Assembly: GCA_914767715.1 (NCBI GenBank)
Contig: OU612072.1
Coordinates: forward strand, 25,668,001 to 25,732,000
DNA: 64,000 nt
Direction: 5' to 3'
Source: Membranipora membranacea
Lineage: Eukaryota; Bryozoa; Gymnolaemata; Cheilostomatida; Membraniporidae
The position numbers and the translations under genes are program-made. Of the stretch, positions 24,601-35,133 are shown one piece after another; position 1 is the first letter of the stretch; each line of letters begins with the position of its first letter. Below the pieces are notes generated by a model. That model had not been told where the DNA came from. It saw only the letters and a program-made list of their open reading frames with translations, and made no database searches.

Positions 24601-27208
24601 ATCCGGTGAAGGTGAACCTTCCCCTTTGTATTAGAAAAAAGTTTGGATTATATTTTTGAGTTCATTGAAGGCCGGTTTTCTGTCCTTACAACTAGGAATA
24701 TTTGTCTGGTTGCCCGCTTCCATTCCCCTATCTATAGCAGTGAGCAATCTGTCGGGTCGGGCAGTGGTTGAACAAAAATCAGTTGCGAATATCAAGTTAA
24801 ACTCTGCAGCAAGGTTCACTTCTCCTCTTCATGAAGTAATAACCCCATTCTATCACTCTTTTTTAACGGAAAGGATTAGCATGTTTTAAAATCAGAGATA
24901 AAAATAAAAATTAGGAAGGCAAGTTGGTAATATTTTAAATTGATTAATTAAAACTAAATTCTTAATTGTTTGGCTCATCAAGATCAACATTTGCTCTAAT
25001 GGTGCGTTCACGACTATCAGAAATCCTTGTGTAGTAAATGAACTCTTCTGCCATGCTTTTGGATTTTTGGAGATTTGCATGATTTACCAAAGCAAGGGAA
25101 AGGATTTACATAACTTTCACAACTTCAAACAATGACAGGCTTTGAAGTGGGACTATAAGTATAAGTCATTCAAATCCATCATCGTTAGGATAAATTCATT
25201 CAATAAAATTGTGAGGAAATATGTATGTATAGATCAATTGGTATATTAGCATTTACCGTCGTGCCAATAGCAGTTACAACATAATTCATATTAAGGAGTC
25301 TATTAGTATTATTTATTATATTATTCATTTATCAGTATTACCCTGGCTCATATTAATCTATCAAAATTTACATAATCGGGAATTATGTGTAACTTCTGAC
25401 AGCCTGACAGTTACAAGAGGCACTGCTCTATTATATGGAATGGAACTTAGCATACAATCTTTGTTCAAGTTGCTGAAGGAATTCTGAAAGCAATCAGTGT
25501 AGTCACTTCCGCCACTTGAGGAGAAGTGGCCGATTTTCTCTGCTAATCAGAATATTCTTTGTTGGTAATTCTACATGTTTCCACTTTTTTTGGCCACTGC
25601 AAAATTATAATATATACAATTACTTCGTGAATTTAAATATCTCCTAAAAGCCCGAAAGCTCTGGCAAAATACAGGCAATTACACTAAGAAAAATGTTTCC
25701 AAAAGTATACTTGAGGATGCTGTTGGTAAGGAAAAAAATTCTAGATTGATTTTTTCATTCCCAGCACTCTTGGACGTATATACATCCCAAAACTTTTCGA
25801 GAAACATCGGCTTTTGTACAAAAACATTATTGCATCTTATACCTTGTCTTCTTATATCTGATATCTGAGTTGATAATAAGCAGATACTGTTTTGATGTAT
25901 CTCAGTATTAACGCTGCCAGTCTAATATCAAACCCGAACACCCCCCCCTCTTTTTGAGGGGACTAGCCGTGTTGTATCGGTATAAGTGAACAACAAAACG
26001 CGGTTAAAGTGAATAAATCCAATATTGTGGTATTTATTCACTTCATATCATACCTAAAGCCTAGCCTATCAGACAGGCTGCATCAACCCTAGACATCAGG
26101 TGATAGTGATAAGATGCTTATCACCCCCCCCCCCCCGAGTTGTTAGTGTCTTGATTCAGGCTGCTCGAGCTGATGCCTGTCCAATAAACCGCATTATGTG
26201 GTTTTAATTTTGAGCAGCCTCTTTAAATTCTAAGAACATCTCAGTAACCTATGATCTCTCTTATTTTCAGGTAATTTAGTAGGGATGGGTCTGATACCCC
26301 TCCAGTACAAACAAGGGGATAGCGCTGAGAGCCTCGGTCTAACTGGTAAGGAACAGTTCTCTATCAATGTTCCATCTGACCTCACAACTGGACAGGAGCT
26401 GGAGATCAAGGTCAGTGTCCGAGTCGAGCAGCAACACTTATATATATCAAGTTTAATTTCATTGCCTGCATTCCAGTTGCTCCCGATCCACTGGTCATGC
26501 CTGCAGCGTGACCAGTGGATCGGGAGCAACTGGAATGCAGGCAAATGGACCAAACTTAGTCTAAAACTTACTATACATACTTACTTACTATGAACTTACT
26601 ACAATAGAAGAGTGCATGTCAGCTTGATTTTAGCTGGTCTAATTGAGGGGTGATTTAATTTGAGCCAGCAATGATTTTTTCAAGCTTAGGTGGGAGATTG
26701 AAACCAAGAAATGATGTTGAATTAATGTTAGCTTTTGTGGTAAGGAAATACATTCTCTTCTGCCTTGGGATGGGGAGAGGGGGGAAGGATCACCACTCCA
26801 CTAAAACATGGCCATAATAAGTCGATTGATGTAGCAATCTGCAGGGTGCCTCTAAGAGACCAAAGATTCTGCTTTTATCCATTTCTGCGTCTGTAAATGC
26901 TCAATTCACACTATCCAATACACCCAACTACATCCCACTGCTTCCTCCCGTTTGATGCTTCCAGAACCAATGAGCTGTATAACAAGTTTTTTTTATGACA
27001 AAACACTTGAAATTAAAACGGACTCTTTAATCTTTAATTGCCAATGCTGACAAATTTTAACCACATCAGATAACCTTCAGTCATTGTCTCGTTTCAGGTC
27101 AGCACCGGTAAGACGTTCTCTGTCCTCTCCAGATTCGATACGGAGGTCGAGCTGGAATACTTCAGAAACGGCGGCATCCTCAACTACATGATCAGAAAAA
27201 TGCTGTAA
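9653..27208 (+). CDS. ACO1: Iron regulatory protein / cytosolic aconitase carrying an IRP2-type insert
   Basis: Exons: 9653-9659, 10465-10563, 10990-11158, 12020-12157, 14594-15124 (insert), 15537-15669, 16059-16188, 16560-16690, 17346-17517, 18140-18240, 18615-18743, 19160-19307, 19741-19876, 20172-20257, 20564-20719, 21145-21269, 22013-22117, 22548-22690, 23828-23975, 24391-24559, 26271-26410, 27098-27208. All junctions are GT-AG and in phase. The product is 1068 aa, or 891 aa without the insert (human IRP1 is 889). Cluster cysteines are in AITSCTN (617; 440 without insert) and [10 protein letters not shown] (683, 686). Active-site segments [21 protein letters not shown] and [13 protein letters not shown] are intact. 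IRP1-type proteins hold a 4Fe-4S cluster and interconvert citrate and isocitrate, or as apoproteins bind iron-responsive elements of ferritin and related mRNAs. Several introns hold mobile-element debris. The alternative name is IREB2, because of the insert. Confidence 0.96.
9721..9823. repeat. Two adjacent perfect 24-bp palindromes
   Basis: 9721-9769 is a perfect inverted repeat (24-bp arms, 1-nt centre). 9767-9823 is a second, unrelated one (24-bp arms, 9-nt loop), overlapping the first by 3 bp. Both lie just inside IRP intron 1. Confidence 0.85.
12735..12805. repeat. Degenerate copy of the 26.5-kb hairpin element
   Basis: Its right arm (GACCAGTG... then AGCAACT...AATGCAGGCAAATGGACCAA) matches the perfect hairpin at 26462-26544, and the left arm (GTTGCTCCC..TCCACTG) is decayed. 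It lies in the intron before the IRP2-type exon. Confidence 0.65.
14594..15124 (+). CDS. ACO1: IRP2-type cysteine-rich insert exon (phase 2-2 cassette) of the IRP gene
   Basis: The acceptor TTTTCTGTTGCAG and the donor GTTAGT flank 531 bp (177 codons). The upstream exon ends with two bases of a codon and so does this one, so skipping preserves the frame. The segment replaces the join after VDVARR at residue 138, the place where vertebrate IRP2 carries its extra ~73 residues. It opens with QAPNPGGG, ends with a cysteine cluster ([14 protein letters not shown]) and CDPLCPFHK, and is rich in Ser-Pro/Thr-Pro (HSP, QSP, RSP, NSP, KTP, LSP) and Arg in between. In mammalian IRP2 this region holds clustered cysteines, a Cys-Pro heme-regulatory motif and a Cdk1 site. 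Here it is about 2.4 times longer and has ten cysteines. Homology rests on the matched ends, position and phase. Redox, heme or metal sensing is inferred. Confidence 0.9.
17124..17275 (+). mobile_element. LINE 3' end in IRP intron
   Basis: A reading frame ending with [12 protein letters not shown] resembles the last residues of many LINE ORF2 proteins. It is followed by a short tail and ATCTT repeats (near 17257-17272), as expected for a retrotransposed 3' end. Confidence 0.5.
21660..21884. repeat. 45-bp minisatellite, five units
   Basis: Five near-identical 45-bp units, each with GTAATTATCACTAGCTGTCA, follow head to tail in an IRP intron. Only one base differs between units (CGATAG versus CCATAG). 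Because 45 is a multiple of 3 the array is open in one minus-strand frame, but it is not a gene. Confidence 0.95.
22450..22510. repeat. End fragment of the 1.0-kb foldback family
   Basis: AAGTGC-TTACTTC-GCTGTATA-GGTG-CCTG followed by TTTATTAT and TCTATG matches the right end of the palindromic element at 1046-1477. It lies just upstream of IRP exon 22548-22690. Confidence 0.55.
24311..24342 (+). repeat. Duplicated 3' splice site upstream of IRP exon 20
   Basis: CTCC-CCTCCTGTAGATGGACGTATTT nearly copies the true exon start at 24391 (TCTCCCTCCTATAG then ATGGACGTGTTT). Using the decoy would start the exon at 24328 and hit TAA after eleven codons, so it would yield a truncated protein. Confidence 0.7.
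26462..26544. repeat. Perfect 36-bp hairpin element next to IRP exon 21
   Basis: The arms at 26462-26497 and 26509-26544 are exact reverse complements around an 11-nt loop (TGCCTGCAGCG). It starts about 50 bp after the donor of exon 26271-26410. Perfect arms suggest recent origin, and a decayed relative is at 12735-12805. Confidence 0.9.
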
Positions 27209-27764
27209 ACGCATCCTACTTTGACAAAATAGTGTAAAGTTTGCAGCCGTCTTGGAAAACACTAAGCATCAAGTCTTTCCAAGGCTATCATGCCTGTGTG
27301 GAGAAATAGTGGTTAATTTACCAAAGTAAGCATTCATGATCAGCTGTCAGAATATATTATGAACTGATGTTCTGATTAACTCATTGTCTAGGTGGATACA
27401 TGACATCATTCCCTTCTACTGCTAGCGTCTATGTAATGTTTTCAGCTGGCATTTTTGTTATAAATTTTAACTCTAATTTACAAAACAAATGTTATATTGT
27501 TTTTATTAACATGTGATATATAATTGGTGACTATAATAAGTTTATTTGTTATTATAGAATGAATCAATTCCTGCAATATACACTGGTTAAGGCCAAAATG
27601 ACTAAGAAAACTACTTGATATTTTGCCTCCTAGACAGCTGTGGTGTATCTAAGCATCGACATTCGGTAATAGAGAATGTAACTACCAATGTTGATATTCT
27701 TAGGAGAGCAAACTCAAAAGATCAAAAAGTAAAAGTAAAGTAGCTCCCCCCTCGTACCCACACC

Positions 27765-29050
27765 TAGGGGTGGAACGGATCAGGGTTAGGCAACCTCGGA
27801 TCGGATATCGGATCGGTCGATAAATTCAACCTCGGATCGGATCTGGATAACGCGTACAAACGCTTAGTCCAAGCAGCTGTACTTATGCACCATAATATAC
27901 AGTTAGGGTCATTGAATACATGGATAAACAGCGTCAACAATCTTTTCCCTGAACCATTACCCTAATTTAAATGCGCATGTATCTGCTTGGATATAATACT
28001 TTACAAGGACCAAACAGCCACGGTGCAAGGATCACACAAACAGTTTATTTGAAAGTATCATTTAATGAGTACAAAGATCTCTTGACTCAATTTGCCAGGA
28101 TCACTCAAACCCCGATGTTTGTAATCACAGAGTTTGAACAAACTCCCTGCTCATATGTCCCAAACTCTCTGCTGTGATTAGGATAGGAATTGTCCACCTA
28201 CTTTGAAGAAGAGGATAACCTTGTACATTAAACTAGGTAGTTTGTTACAGGGAACATCATTGGACAAAAATTAAGTCCTTATTCACAACGATCTGAGTAA
28301 AGATGCTTCTCTCTATTTCAGCAGAAAAACACATCCATCAAATTTAATCAGCAACAATATAATTAGCTATGGAAATAAGATAGGTATTGATTGCCTACTG
28401 ATCACCACTGAGCGGGTTCTGGAAAACGCGGAAAGGCGGAAAATCAGTTTCATCGCAGAAAATCGTTGGGCTCATCGCGGAAAACGATTTTCCGCGTTTT
28501 CGAAAACGTGGAAAATCGTTTTTCACCTTGAATTTCATGATGATGCTAAAAAAAACTACTGGAAAGACATTGAGACATCACCACTGTATCATATGAGTGT
28601 TTTTGGTAAAAATCAAGTGATAAAAATAATTTTTTTGGAAAATGCGGAAAATATTTTTTTCCTCAAAAATTGATCTCAATGCATAGAAAATGAACTGTAA
28701 CCCATTAAGATATCATCCCCATCATCTAAAGGCCTGAATTTCAGTTTTTACATTTTTGGAAAACGCGGAAAATCGTTTTTCCGCGATGAAACTGATTTTC
28801 CGCCTTTCCGCGTTTTCCCGAACCCTGAGTGCTTTCAGCCAAACTCCATTATCTAATCTGAACCACAAATTAATGACTATCATACTTCTTTCCTTGTCAT
28901 TTTTAGTGAGATAAATGATGCTAAGTAAGTGTTGATTAAAAACGTATCATCTCGGATCAGACATAACACGTATCCGATCCGGTTTGTGGTTGAATCCGAG
29001 GTCAAATATCCGAAATTCAACTCCAACCTCAAGAGGTCGTTCCACCCCTA
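27765..29050. mobile_element. Non-autonomous hAT-like transposon
   Basis: Terminal inverted repeats TAGGGGTGGAACG and CGTTCCACCCCTA are flanked by a perfect 8-bp target duplication CCCACACC (27757-27764 and 29051-29058), the hAT hallmark. Subterminal GGATCGGATATCGGATCGG-type repeats lie near both ends. There is no transposase frame. It sits about 550 bp after the IRP stop codon and contains a nested second element. Confidence 0.88.
28412..28828. mobile_element. Foldback element nested in the hAT copy
   Basis: The ends are near-perfect inverted repeats (GGAAAACGCGGAAAGGCGG... against ...CCGCCTTTCCGCGTTTTCC). GGAAAA(C)GCGGAAAA motifs recur inside in both orientations. It interrupts the older hAT element. 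I could not identify a target duplication. Confidence 0.75.
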
Positions 29051-30109
29051 CCCACACCCCCTTTCCCTTGTCCAAACCCCAACTGACATATACAGCTTAT
29101 CAGAATAGGCCGGCGCAATCATATAACAGGCTTTATTACATAAATCAAGGATTAGTACAGATGAGAAAATCAATTAAAGATCTTCAAAAATTAAAAAAGC
29201 GGAGAGAGTTGATAACTTACAAACATTGAAAAAATACTGAGTTGATATATCTCCTTATTTTGATCATGTCCATGATAAGAGCCACGTCAGCAACAGGAAG
29301 AGTGATGGCCATGAAAGTCGGAAATATATCCTGTAATAAAAGATAGAACATCCTTCAACTCAGATCGAAATTCAGATTATTTGAGACTTACATAAGGATG
29401 GAACCTGAGACTCAGAGTCAGATCAAACAGTCTATTTTTGTTGACTGAACAAGTTAGCAACATCTTTAGACTGCAATGAGGGAAAATGATTTGAGACCAA
29501 AGATATATCATCGAATTTGTCTTCTTTCATCCATTGTGTTGATAATCGACCTACTCTTAGATACAATAAAGCCTTGTTTGATACTTGTAACCTTCATGTT
29601 TGGCCTGAGATCTGTGACTGCCCCTGTCAGTTGTGTGTGCGTACTGGAATCCCTCCCTATTATTTAATTAATAGTGCACAGAGAAATAGTCAGCTTATGA
29701 TAAAAAGAAAACTTGATTATAAAAACTGCTGTCATTGTTGTATGAGATCATTTATGCTGACAAATAGGCTTCTATAGTAGCGAACCACACACCTCTCGCC
29801 AGCAAAGGTAAAGTTATTTTAACTTAACACAAGAAGTTTTAACTAACCCAAAGAAACGGTATCAAAACTTTAGCTAAGTCAATCTGCAGGCAAAACGTGT
29901 TGAACCTTGGTTGAAGACGTTTCTTGTTATTATCTGTCAAAATCAAGGGATTCAAGGATTTAAACCAACCAACTTTATGGTCAAATATATAAATAATGTA
30001 TTTAAAGGTAGTTTGCTTGGATACATTATCCATAGGCACATAATCATAGATGCCTAGATGTATTCATATAGATGTATTTAGATTGAATATTTCATATTTC
30101 TCACAGATG

Positions 30110-30759
30110 CGTGGAATCTGGCTACTCTTGGTGATTGTCTCTGCCATCTTGACGCCTTCTCATGCATCCGAGCCACTGACAGCTCATGAATACGAGCAGA
30201 GAAACCAGTTCCTATACGAGATGATTGTTGACGAGGGCTGTCATATCGCTGCTGAGACAAAAAGTGCTCCAAAGAGTTCTCTTCACCTCCACCGGATCCT
30301 CTAACCTTGAAGACAAAACTGTTTGATTGTAAAGAAAATCTGACCGCCCGGCCCCAGCCAGCTGTACGTCAAACGGCCATCAACCTCACAGAATCCTGGC
30401 GCACCGACCACGCTGGGAGCAGATCCCGACCCAACGGAAAGCTTGTCTGTGATGCTCAGGATATGTTTAATGCCGGACGGCCCTGGTTTCGTTTTCAAGG
30501 TGCTGCAGGTAATAGAATGCTTGCTCACTGTGTGCCAGGACACAGCTGTGGTACCCATGGGGCGTTTTGGACAGATAGTCCTATGCCTCATGTTGTTGGT
30601 GTAGAAGCTACTATTGAGCTCAATGTTTCTTGGAACGGAAATTGCAAAAGTGAAATCGTACAAGGATCTGTTGTCCGATGCAGTAAAGCTTGTGGTGATT
30701 TTGTTTATAAATATTACGGTGGTGCAGGCTGCGCCAGAGGCTTCTGTGGGATGCACTAA
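30110..30759 (+). CDS. Secreted D8C-domain (uromodulin-like) protein with a frame break
   Basis: The ATG follows directly on a splice acceptor (TCATATTTCTCACAG), so a 5' UTR intron is likely. A signal peptide (MRGIWLLLVIVSAILTPSHA) is followed by a mature chain of about 195 aa. The second part matches the D8C domain of uromodulin, GP2 and OIT3: ESWRTDH, KLVCDA, PWFRFQGAAGNRML, HCVPGHSCGTHGAFW, VVRCSKACGDFVYKYY, then a final Cys-rich end. The first ~55 codons and the domain are in different frames. The break coincides with an A5 run near 30258-30262, just after a TGA in the domain frame. One missing base would explain it, from assembly error or real mutation, so I cannot tell a gene from a recent pseudogene. 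D8C proteins are extracellular and often mucus or matrix components; the role here is inferred. Confidence 0.8.
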
Positions 30760-30828
30760 GGTGTTTTTTAAAACACCACATTTTATTTTATTAACCCCAC
30801 TGTAAAGCAAAAAAAAACTTCTTCTAAA

Positions 30829-30834
30829 AATAAA
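30829..30834 (+). terminator. Polyadenylation signal of D8C gene
   Basis: AATAAA lies 70 bp after the stop codon of the D8C gene, a normal distance for 3' end formation. Confidence 0.6.
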
Positions 30835-32161
30835 CTGAAATTTAAGGTCATATAGCTGAGTGCAAGTCAAGTTTTATAACATTGTTGAAAAATGTTTCCG
30901 AGTTAATTTTATTGTTGAACCACTTTTTGCTTTGATTGAATTCATGTTAATAAAAATGATTGGAAACTTTCCTTGAACAAACAGCTCTTTTGATTTGTAA
31001 TGATTTGTTGACCAAGTTGAACATTTGGGTTCATTGATTGACTGGCCACTTATCAATGTGTGTGCTCTTTACTGATTTGGTTAAGAGACTCGTCTATACA
31101 CTAAGATTTGCTTTGGTCGCTGATGCTGTGCTTGTGGTATTCATTTATCAGCCGAGGCAATTACCAACTACATGGAGTAACAAAGTTTGGTGTGACCAGC
31201 AAATGTGAAATCAGAATGCTGGTTAAAATGGCCGAAACTTTTTCTATACGTTGTATTTGTGAAATATGGCAAAGAGACATTTTAATTCAGAAGTTCCATT
31301 TATTCAGACAATAATAACTGGTTCCTTTAGACAAGTCCAAGTATGAGATATCACAGCAAATGTTAAACGTCCTTGCAAAACTGTGATCCCCAATCCCTGT
31401 GACTGTGAGGCTATTTTTTGGTAGCTGTGTGATAGTGATCGCCACTTTCACTCTGATTTTAATGTTGATAGAACCTACAACTTTAATAAATGAATTTTAA
31501 ACACATATGTTGAACATGATTTCTCTTTATTGACATACCAAGCTCTGTGAAGAAAATCATATATCAGGATGAGCTGCAAATACCAGGCACTCCAAAGGGG
31601 AGGTGGTTTGCAGCCACATTCACACTAAACTGACAAGTTTGTGGCCTTCTATTATGTTGTGAAGTTTTTTTCCCTGCTTTCTCACAAGAGTTGAAGTCGA
31701 GGTGTATAGTCTATATGAATTCATTTACCAATTTGATACTCTATATAAAGCATGATTTACAATCCGATTAGTTTACCCATATGATTGACTGTTTCAAAAT
31801 TCACCCTGACAGTGTATTGTATTCGCCACAAATTGAAAAAATAACTTATTTAGTAATAATGCAGAGCAAGAAACTGTACTAACGCGTTTAGGATATTTCA
31901 TCTACAGGACTTGTTTGGAACGTTTAGTTCAGTTGTGATAATTCATAACCATTAGTTATAATATTAATTATTTAATCTATGGTCTTAAAATATTCATTGA
32001 ATGCCGATTCAACAAGAAATAACTGGTTGCGTCGTCACCGGGGCAATAATAGAGAAAGAATCATAGGAATTACGCACCAATGCAGTATCAATAAACAATT
32101 ATGATCGTACAATGTGCACCAATAACAAGGTCAATGAATGAATAAGTTCAACAAAAGTCAG

Positions 32162-32241
32162 ATGATGATGATGATGATGATGGTGACATTAATAACCTTC
32201 TTTGTTTGTGTTGCCCAACCCAAGGCGAGGGATGAGAACAG
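32162..32241 (+). CDS. Candidate signal-peptide exon starting with seven ATG codons
   Basis: Seven consecutive ATG codons (a microsatellite) lead into VTLITFFVCVAQPKA, a plausible signal peptide, then RDEN and an AG|GTGAGG donor in phase 2. No following exon was recognised, and the next sequence downstream is a LINE fragment. It could be the first exon of a secreted protein or chance. Confidence 0.3.
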
Positions 32242-32489
32242 GTGAGGCCGAGAACATAAGTTGTCTTTGGATCATAAATCATTATTAAGTTAAGGTGATT
32301 TATTTCTCGGCAAACTAAACAAATACTGCAGGAGATGCCCTTGAGTTATTAAGTTTGGTGCACAGCTCGGCTCTAACGAAGAATATAATAGAGGGTAGTC
32401 AAAGTGCTAAAACGAGTTTATAGTGTAAGATTATCAAGTGTTTTTTTTTGTTTGATAATCTAATCCTACAAACTACACTTCTGCTTTTA

Positions 32490-33155
32490 GTAAGCACTTT
32501 TAGTAAGCACGTGGAGACAATCATTGACAAATGCAGACCAGCTTTCCATGCCATCACTAAACTGCGGAAAGCTGGAGTGAATAATGACAGTTTGTGTACA
32601 TTCTACAAGTCACGCATTGTACCTCTATTGACATATGCCGCACCTGCATGGTACCCAAATATATCTCTGAACGATCAGGAGAAACTTGAAAAGTATCAGC
32701 GGCTCTGTCTACGTATCATGTTGCCTAATATCGATGGCAGCGAAAACAGAAAAATAGTTGCTGGCCTTGATGGAATCAATGTTGTGCTAGAACGTATTTG
32801 CCGTGGCTACGTTAATAGAGTCAAGACTGAGCCATACCACCTGCTCCACAAATACACAAACACTCACCGAGTTTCTGCACACAGCGGCAGATATATTCAG
32901 GCAAAAACCCGCACAGCCCTACTATCAAAAAGCCTTTTCTACAGGTTTTTCTAGTTAAAGTGTCATACTTTCTTTCTTTTACCTGACCAGACTATTTTTT
33001 CTATTTTGCCTGTATGTAATTCATGAAATACGAATAATGTCATCATGATAGATAGATAATAACTTTTAGTTTTCGCTCCTTTTTCTATTAACATGATCTT
33101 ATTTGCTCCGGCATTGATCGGTTATTAAAGTGCATACATAACATAACATAACATT
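32490..33155 (+). mobile_element. 5'-truncated LINE (reverse transcriptase C-terminus and 3' tail)
   Basis: A frame of about 150 codons from ~32502 to 32954 carries the C-terminal reverse transcriptase region typical of CR1/L2-type LINEs (FYKSRIVPLLTYAAPAWYPN, YQRLCLRIMLP). A short 3' UTR ends in (ACATA)n near 33131-33150. The copy lacks the catalytic RT and endonuclease regions, so it is a dead insertion. Confidence 0.85.
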
Positions 33156-33396
33156 CCTGAGCATTAAGACTATACATAAAGTTAATGATTATGAAATATT
33201 AGACTTTGCGAATTGAGGAATAGTATATTTTTACCTTCAAGTTCACTCATAACTAAAATAAAAGGCTAGTTAATGTTAAATAAAACAAAATATCATAAGT
33301 TCAGTATAAACAAAAATGAAACGCTTTGAACCATTCGCACAAATGATCTTATCTATCTTAAATATATCCAAAAATCTCCAATGAGGATCGCGCTGT

Positions 33397-35133
33397 TTAT
33401 GTTGGTATCTTGTTGGTGTTTGCTGGTGCCACATTTCCGATCTGTGCGTGAGTCATAGGAGCCATATTATAGCCGATAGGTGGAAACTGTCTCTGCATCA
33501 AACCTGCAAGACATATTATATAATAATGATATAACCACTGTGCTGCCATGTCTTTAGAGGGGAGGATAGTGGTTTGAGACTAATCTCTCTAGCAGACAGG
33601 TGAAAGACATTCATATATTACTACACCATCGCAAGAAATCTTTGGAACTTATTTCATGCCATTTCCTTGAAGTGTACATGCCAACAAAGCCATGCATGGT
33701 TATGGGCAATGTTGAGGGAATAAACAGATTCATTGATCTCTAACTTGGGCACCTTTATGGTCAACCAAATCACTATTAGGTTTTTGGCTGATTCAACACT
33801 TTAATTCTACTGGCCCCAGTTCCAAAAAGGGACATTAATCTATTTCCCATGCCAAAAGGATTTTTAAGGGGAATGGATGGGATATTATATACCTAATAAA
33901 CAGTGAGTGGCCTAGACCTAGGCATTTCCAAAATCATGACTGAAATATGAATTAACAGCTTATGCAAAACAAACATAATGGAAATCATGATTAATCATCT
34001 ATTGGTCGGCTGTTATTGTGCGTATCATAAAAAAGAGGTCTTTTTTACTGACATCATGGAACGGTACCGAACTGATCACAGAAAATGGTGAAGTGGTAAA
34101 ACTGGTAGAAATCCACAGTTAACACACACTTCATAAAAGCACATCTTTTATCATTACCAAACGAACAAGAGTATATATTGTGAGCATTTCATCTTCTAAC
34201 TGAATAGTAACTAATTGTAACACTCACCTGGATTGTAATATTGTTGCATCTGCATTTGGGGTGGTGGAGGATAGAAGAAGGGCATCTGGGGAGGCATCTG
34301 TGGCATCTGCGGCATCTGCTGAGGGTACATGAATGGTGGCCGACCGTATAACCCTCCGTTATGAGTGTTCATCATACTGTCATTCTTATTACTGGCGATC
34401 TTGTATGTGAGAAACCCGGCAATTCCGCAGAAGGTGATCGCCACTATAACACCAACCAGAGCCTTCTGGCTTCCTGTATGTGAGGGGAAAATGATCAATA
34501 ATTTTCCAACACAGATACATTTAATTTGATTGCGTAGACTTTAGTTAAATAGAAAATGATCAAAAGTTGCTAAATCCATTCAAATCGAATCAGACTATAA
34601 AATGAAAGCAAAAAGGGCTGTTCCAATGTCAAAAAGTTAACCCTGCACAAAAAAAAACACGACCTTCTACAATTCCCTGAGATGTAAGGTATCTTCACTT
34701 AATTTTAATATAGCAATAACTTTCTCATCAACTTATCAACTATAAAACCATTAATACCTAATTGTAGAAATCTACATCGGCTGTCTTTTACAGAACAACA
34801 TAGAAAAATCTAAACGGTCCTAAAAGATGGCCGCTGTACTGGAGCTCCCACCTAAACGGTCATAGAACATAAAACTACGCTGGTTGTGTATGATAGGGTG
34901 ACTTAGACATCTCAAAGATCAAGAAAGAAAACCACTGGTATTGTGTCAGCCAATTGATGTGGCCCCCAACCCAAACAGGCCGTTTAGATTTCTATGTTGT
35001 TCTGTCAACGACAACCAATGTAGATTTCTATAATCTGAGTACACACTTACCTTTACCTAAACACTCAAAGATCAAATCTGAGTACACACTTACCCTTGTC
35101 ATCACCCATAACTACTATATTTTTCTCGCCCAT
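33397..35133 (-). CDS. Single-pass membrane protein, family member A (no TSP1)
   Basis: Three minus-strand exons: 35133-35094, 34473-34228 and 33503-33397, 130 aa in all. The N-terminus MGEKNIVVMGDDKG is followed by a hydrophobic segment (ALVGVIVAITFCGIAGFLTY, about residues 18-37). Then comes a Pro/Met/Gln-rich stretch (YPQQMPQMPQMPPQMPFFYP and on) and a short tail ending NKIPT. The exon plan and opening motif match the genes at 40.1-44.4 and 47.0-49.3 kb, so this is a paralogue without the thrombospondin modules. There is no cleavable signal; a signal-anchor with a short cytosolic N-terminus and the P/Q-rich part outside is most likely (inference). I do not recognise the family. Confidence 0.8.
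35032..35094 (-). repeat. Duplicated 5' splice-site region in gene A intron 1
   Basis: A 20-bp exact direct repeat (35032-35051 and 35075-35094; read on the plus strand AATCTGAGTACACACTTACC) places a second GTAAGTGTGT donor 43 bp beyond the used one. Confidence 0.7.

Noticed and set aside
26230-26593. Overlapping 102- and 107-codon frames with matching ends
   Set aside because: They are the two strands of the 36-bp hairpin plus IRP exon 21, not genes.
28984-29229. 81-codon plus-strand frame
   Set aside because: It straddles the right end of the hAT element and flanking DNA, with no homologous content.
30301-30870. 189-codon minus-strand frame
   Set aside because: It is the antisense shadow of the D8C gene, whose plus-strand frame has a signal peptide and a recognisable domain.
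32448-32954. 168-aa host gene
   Set aside because: The content is the C-terminus of a LINE reverse transcriptase with a repeat tail.
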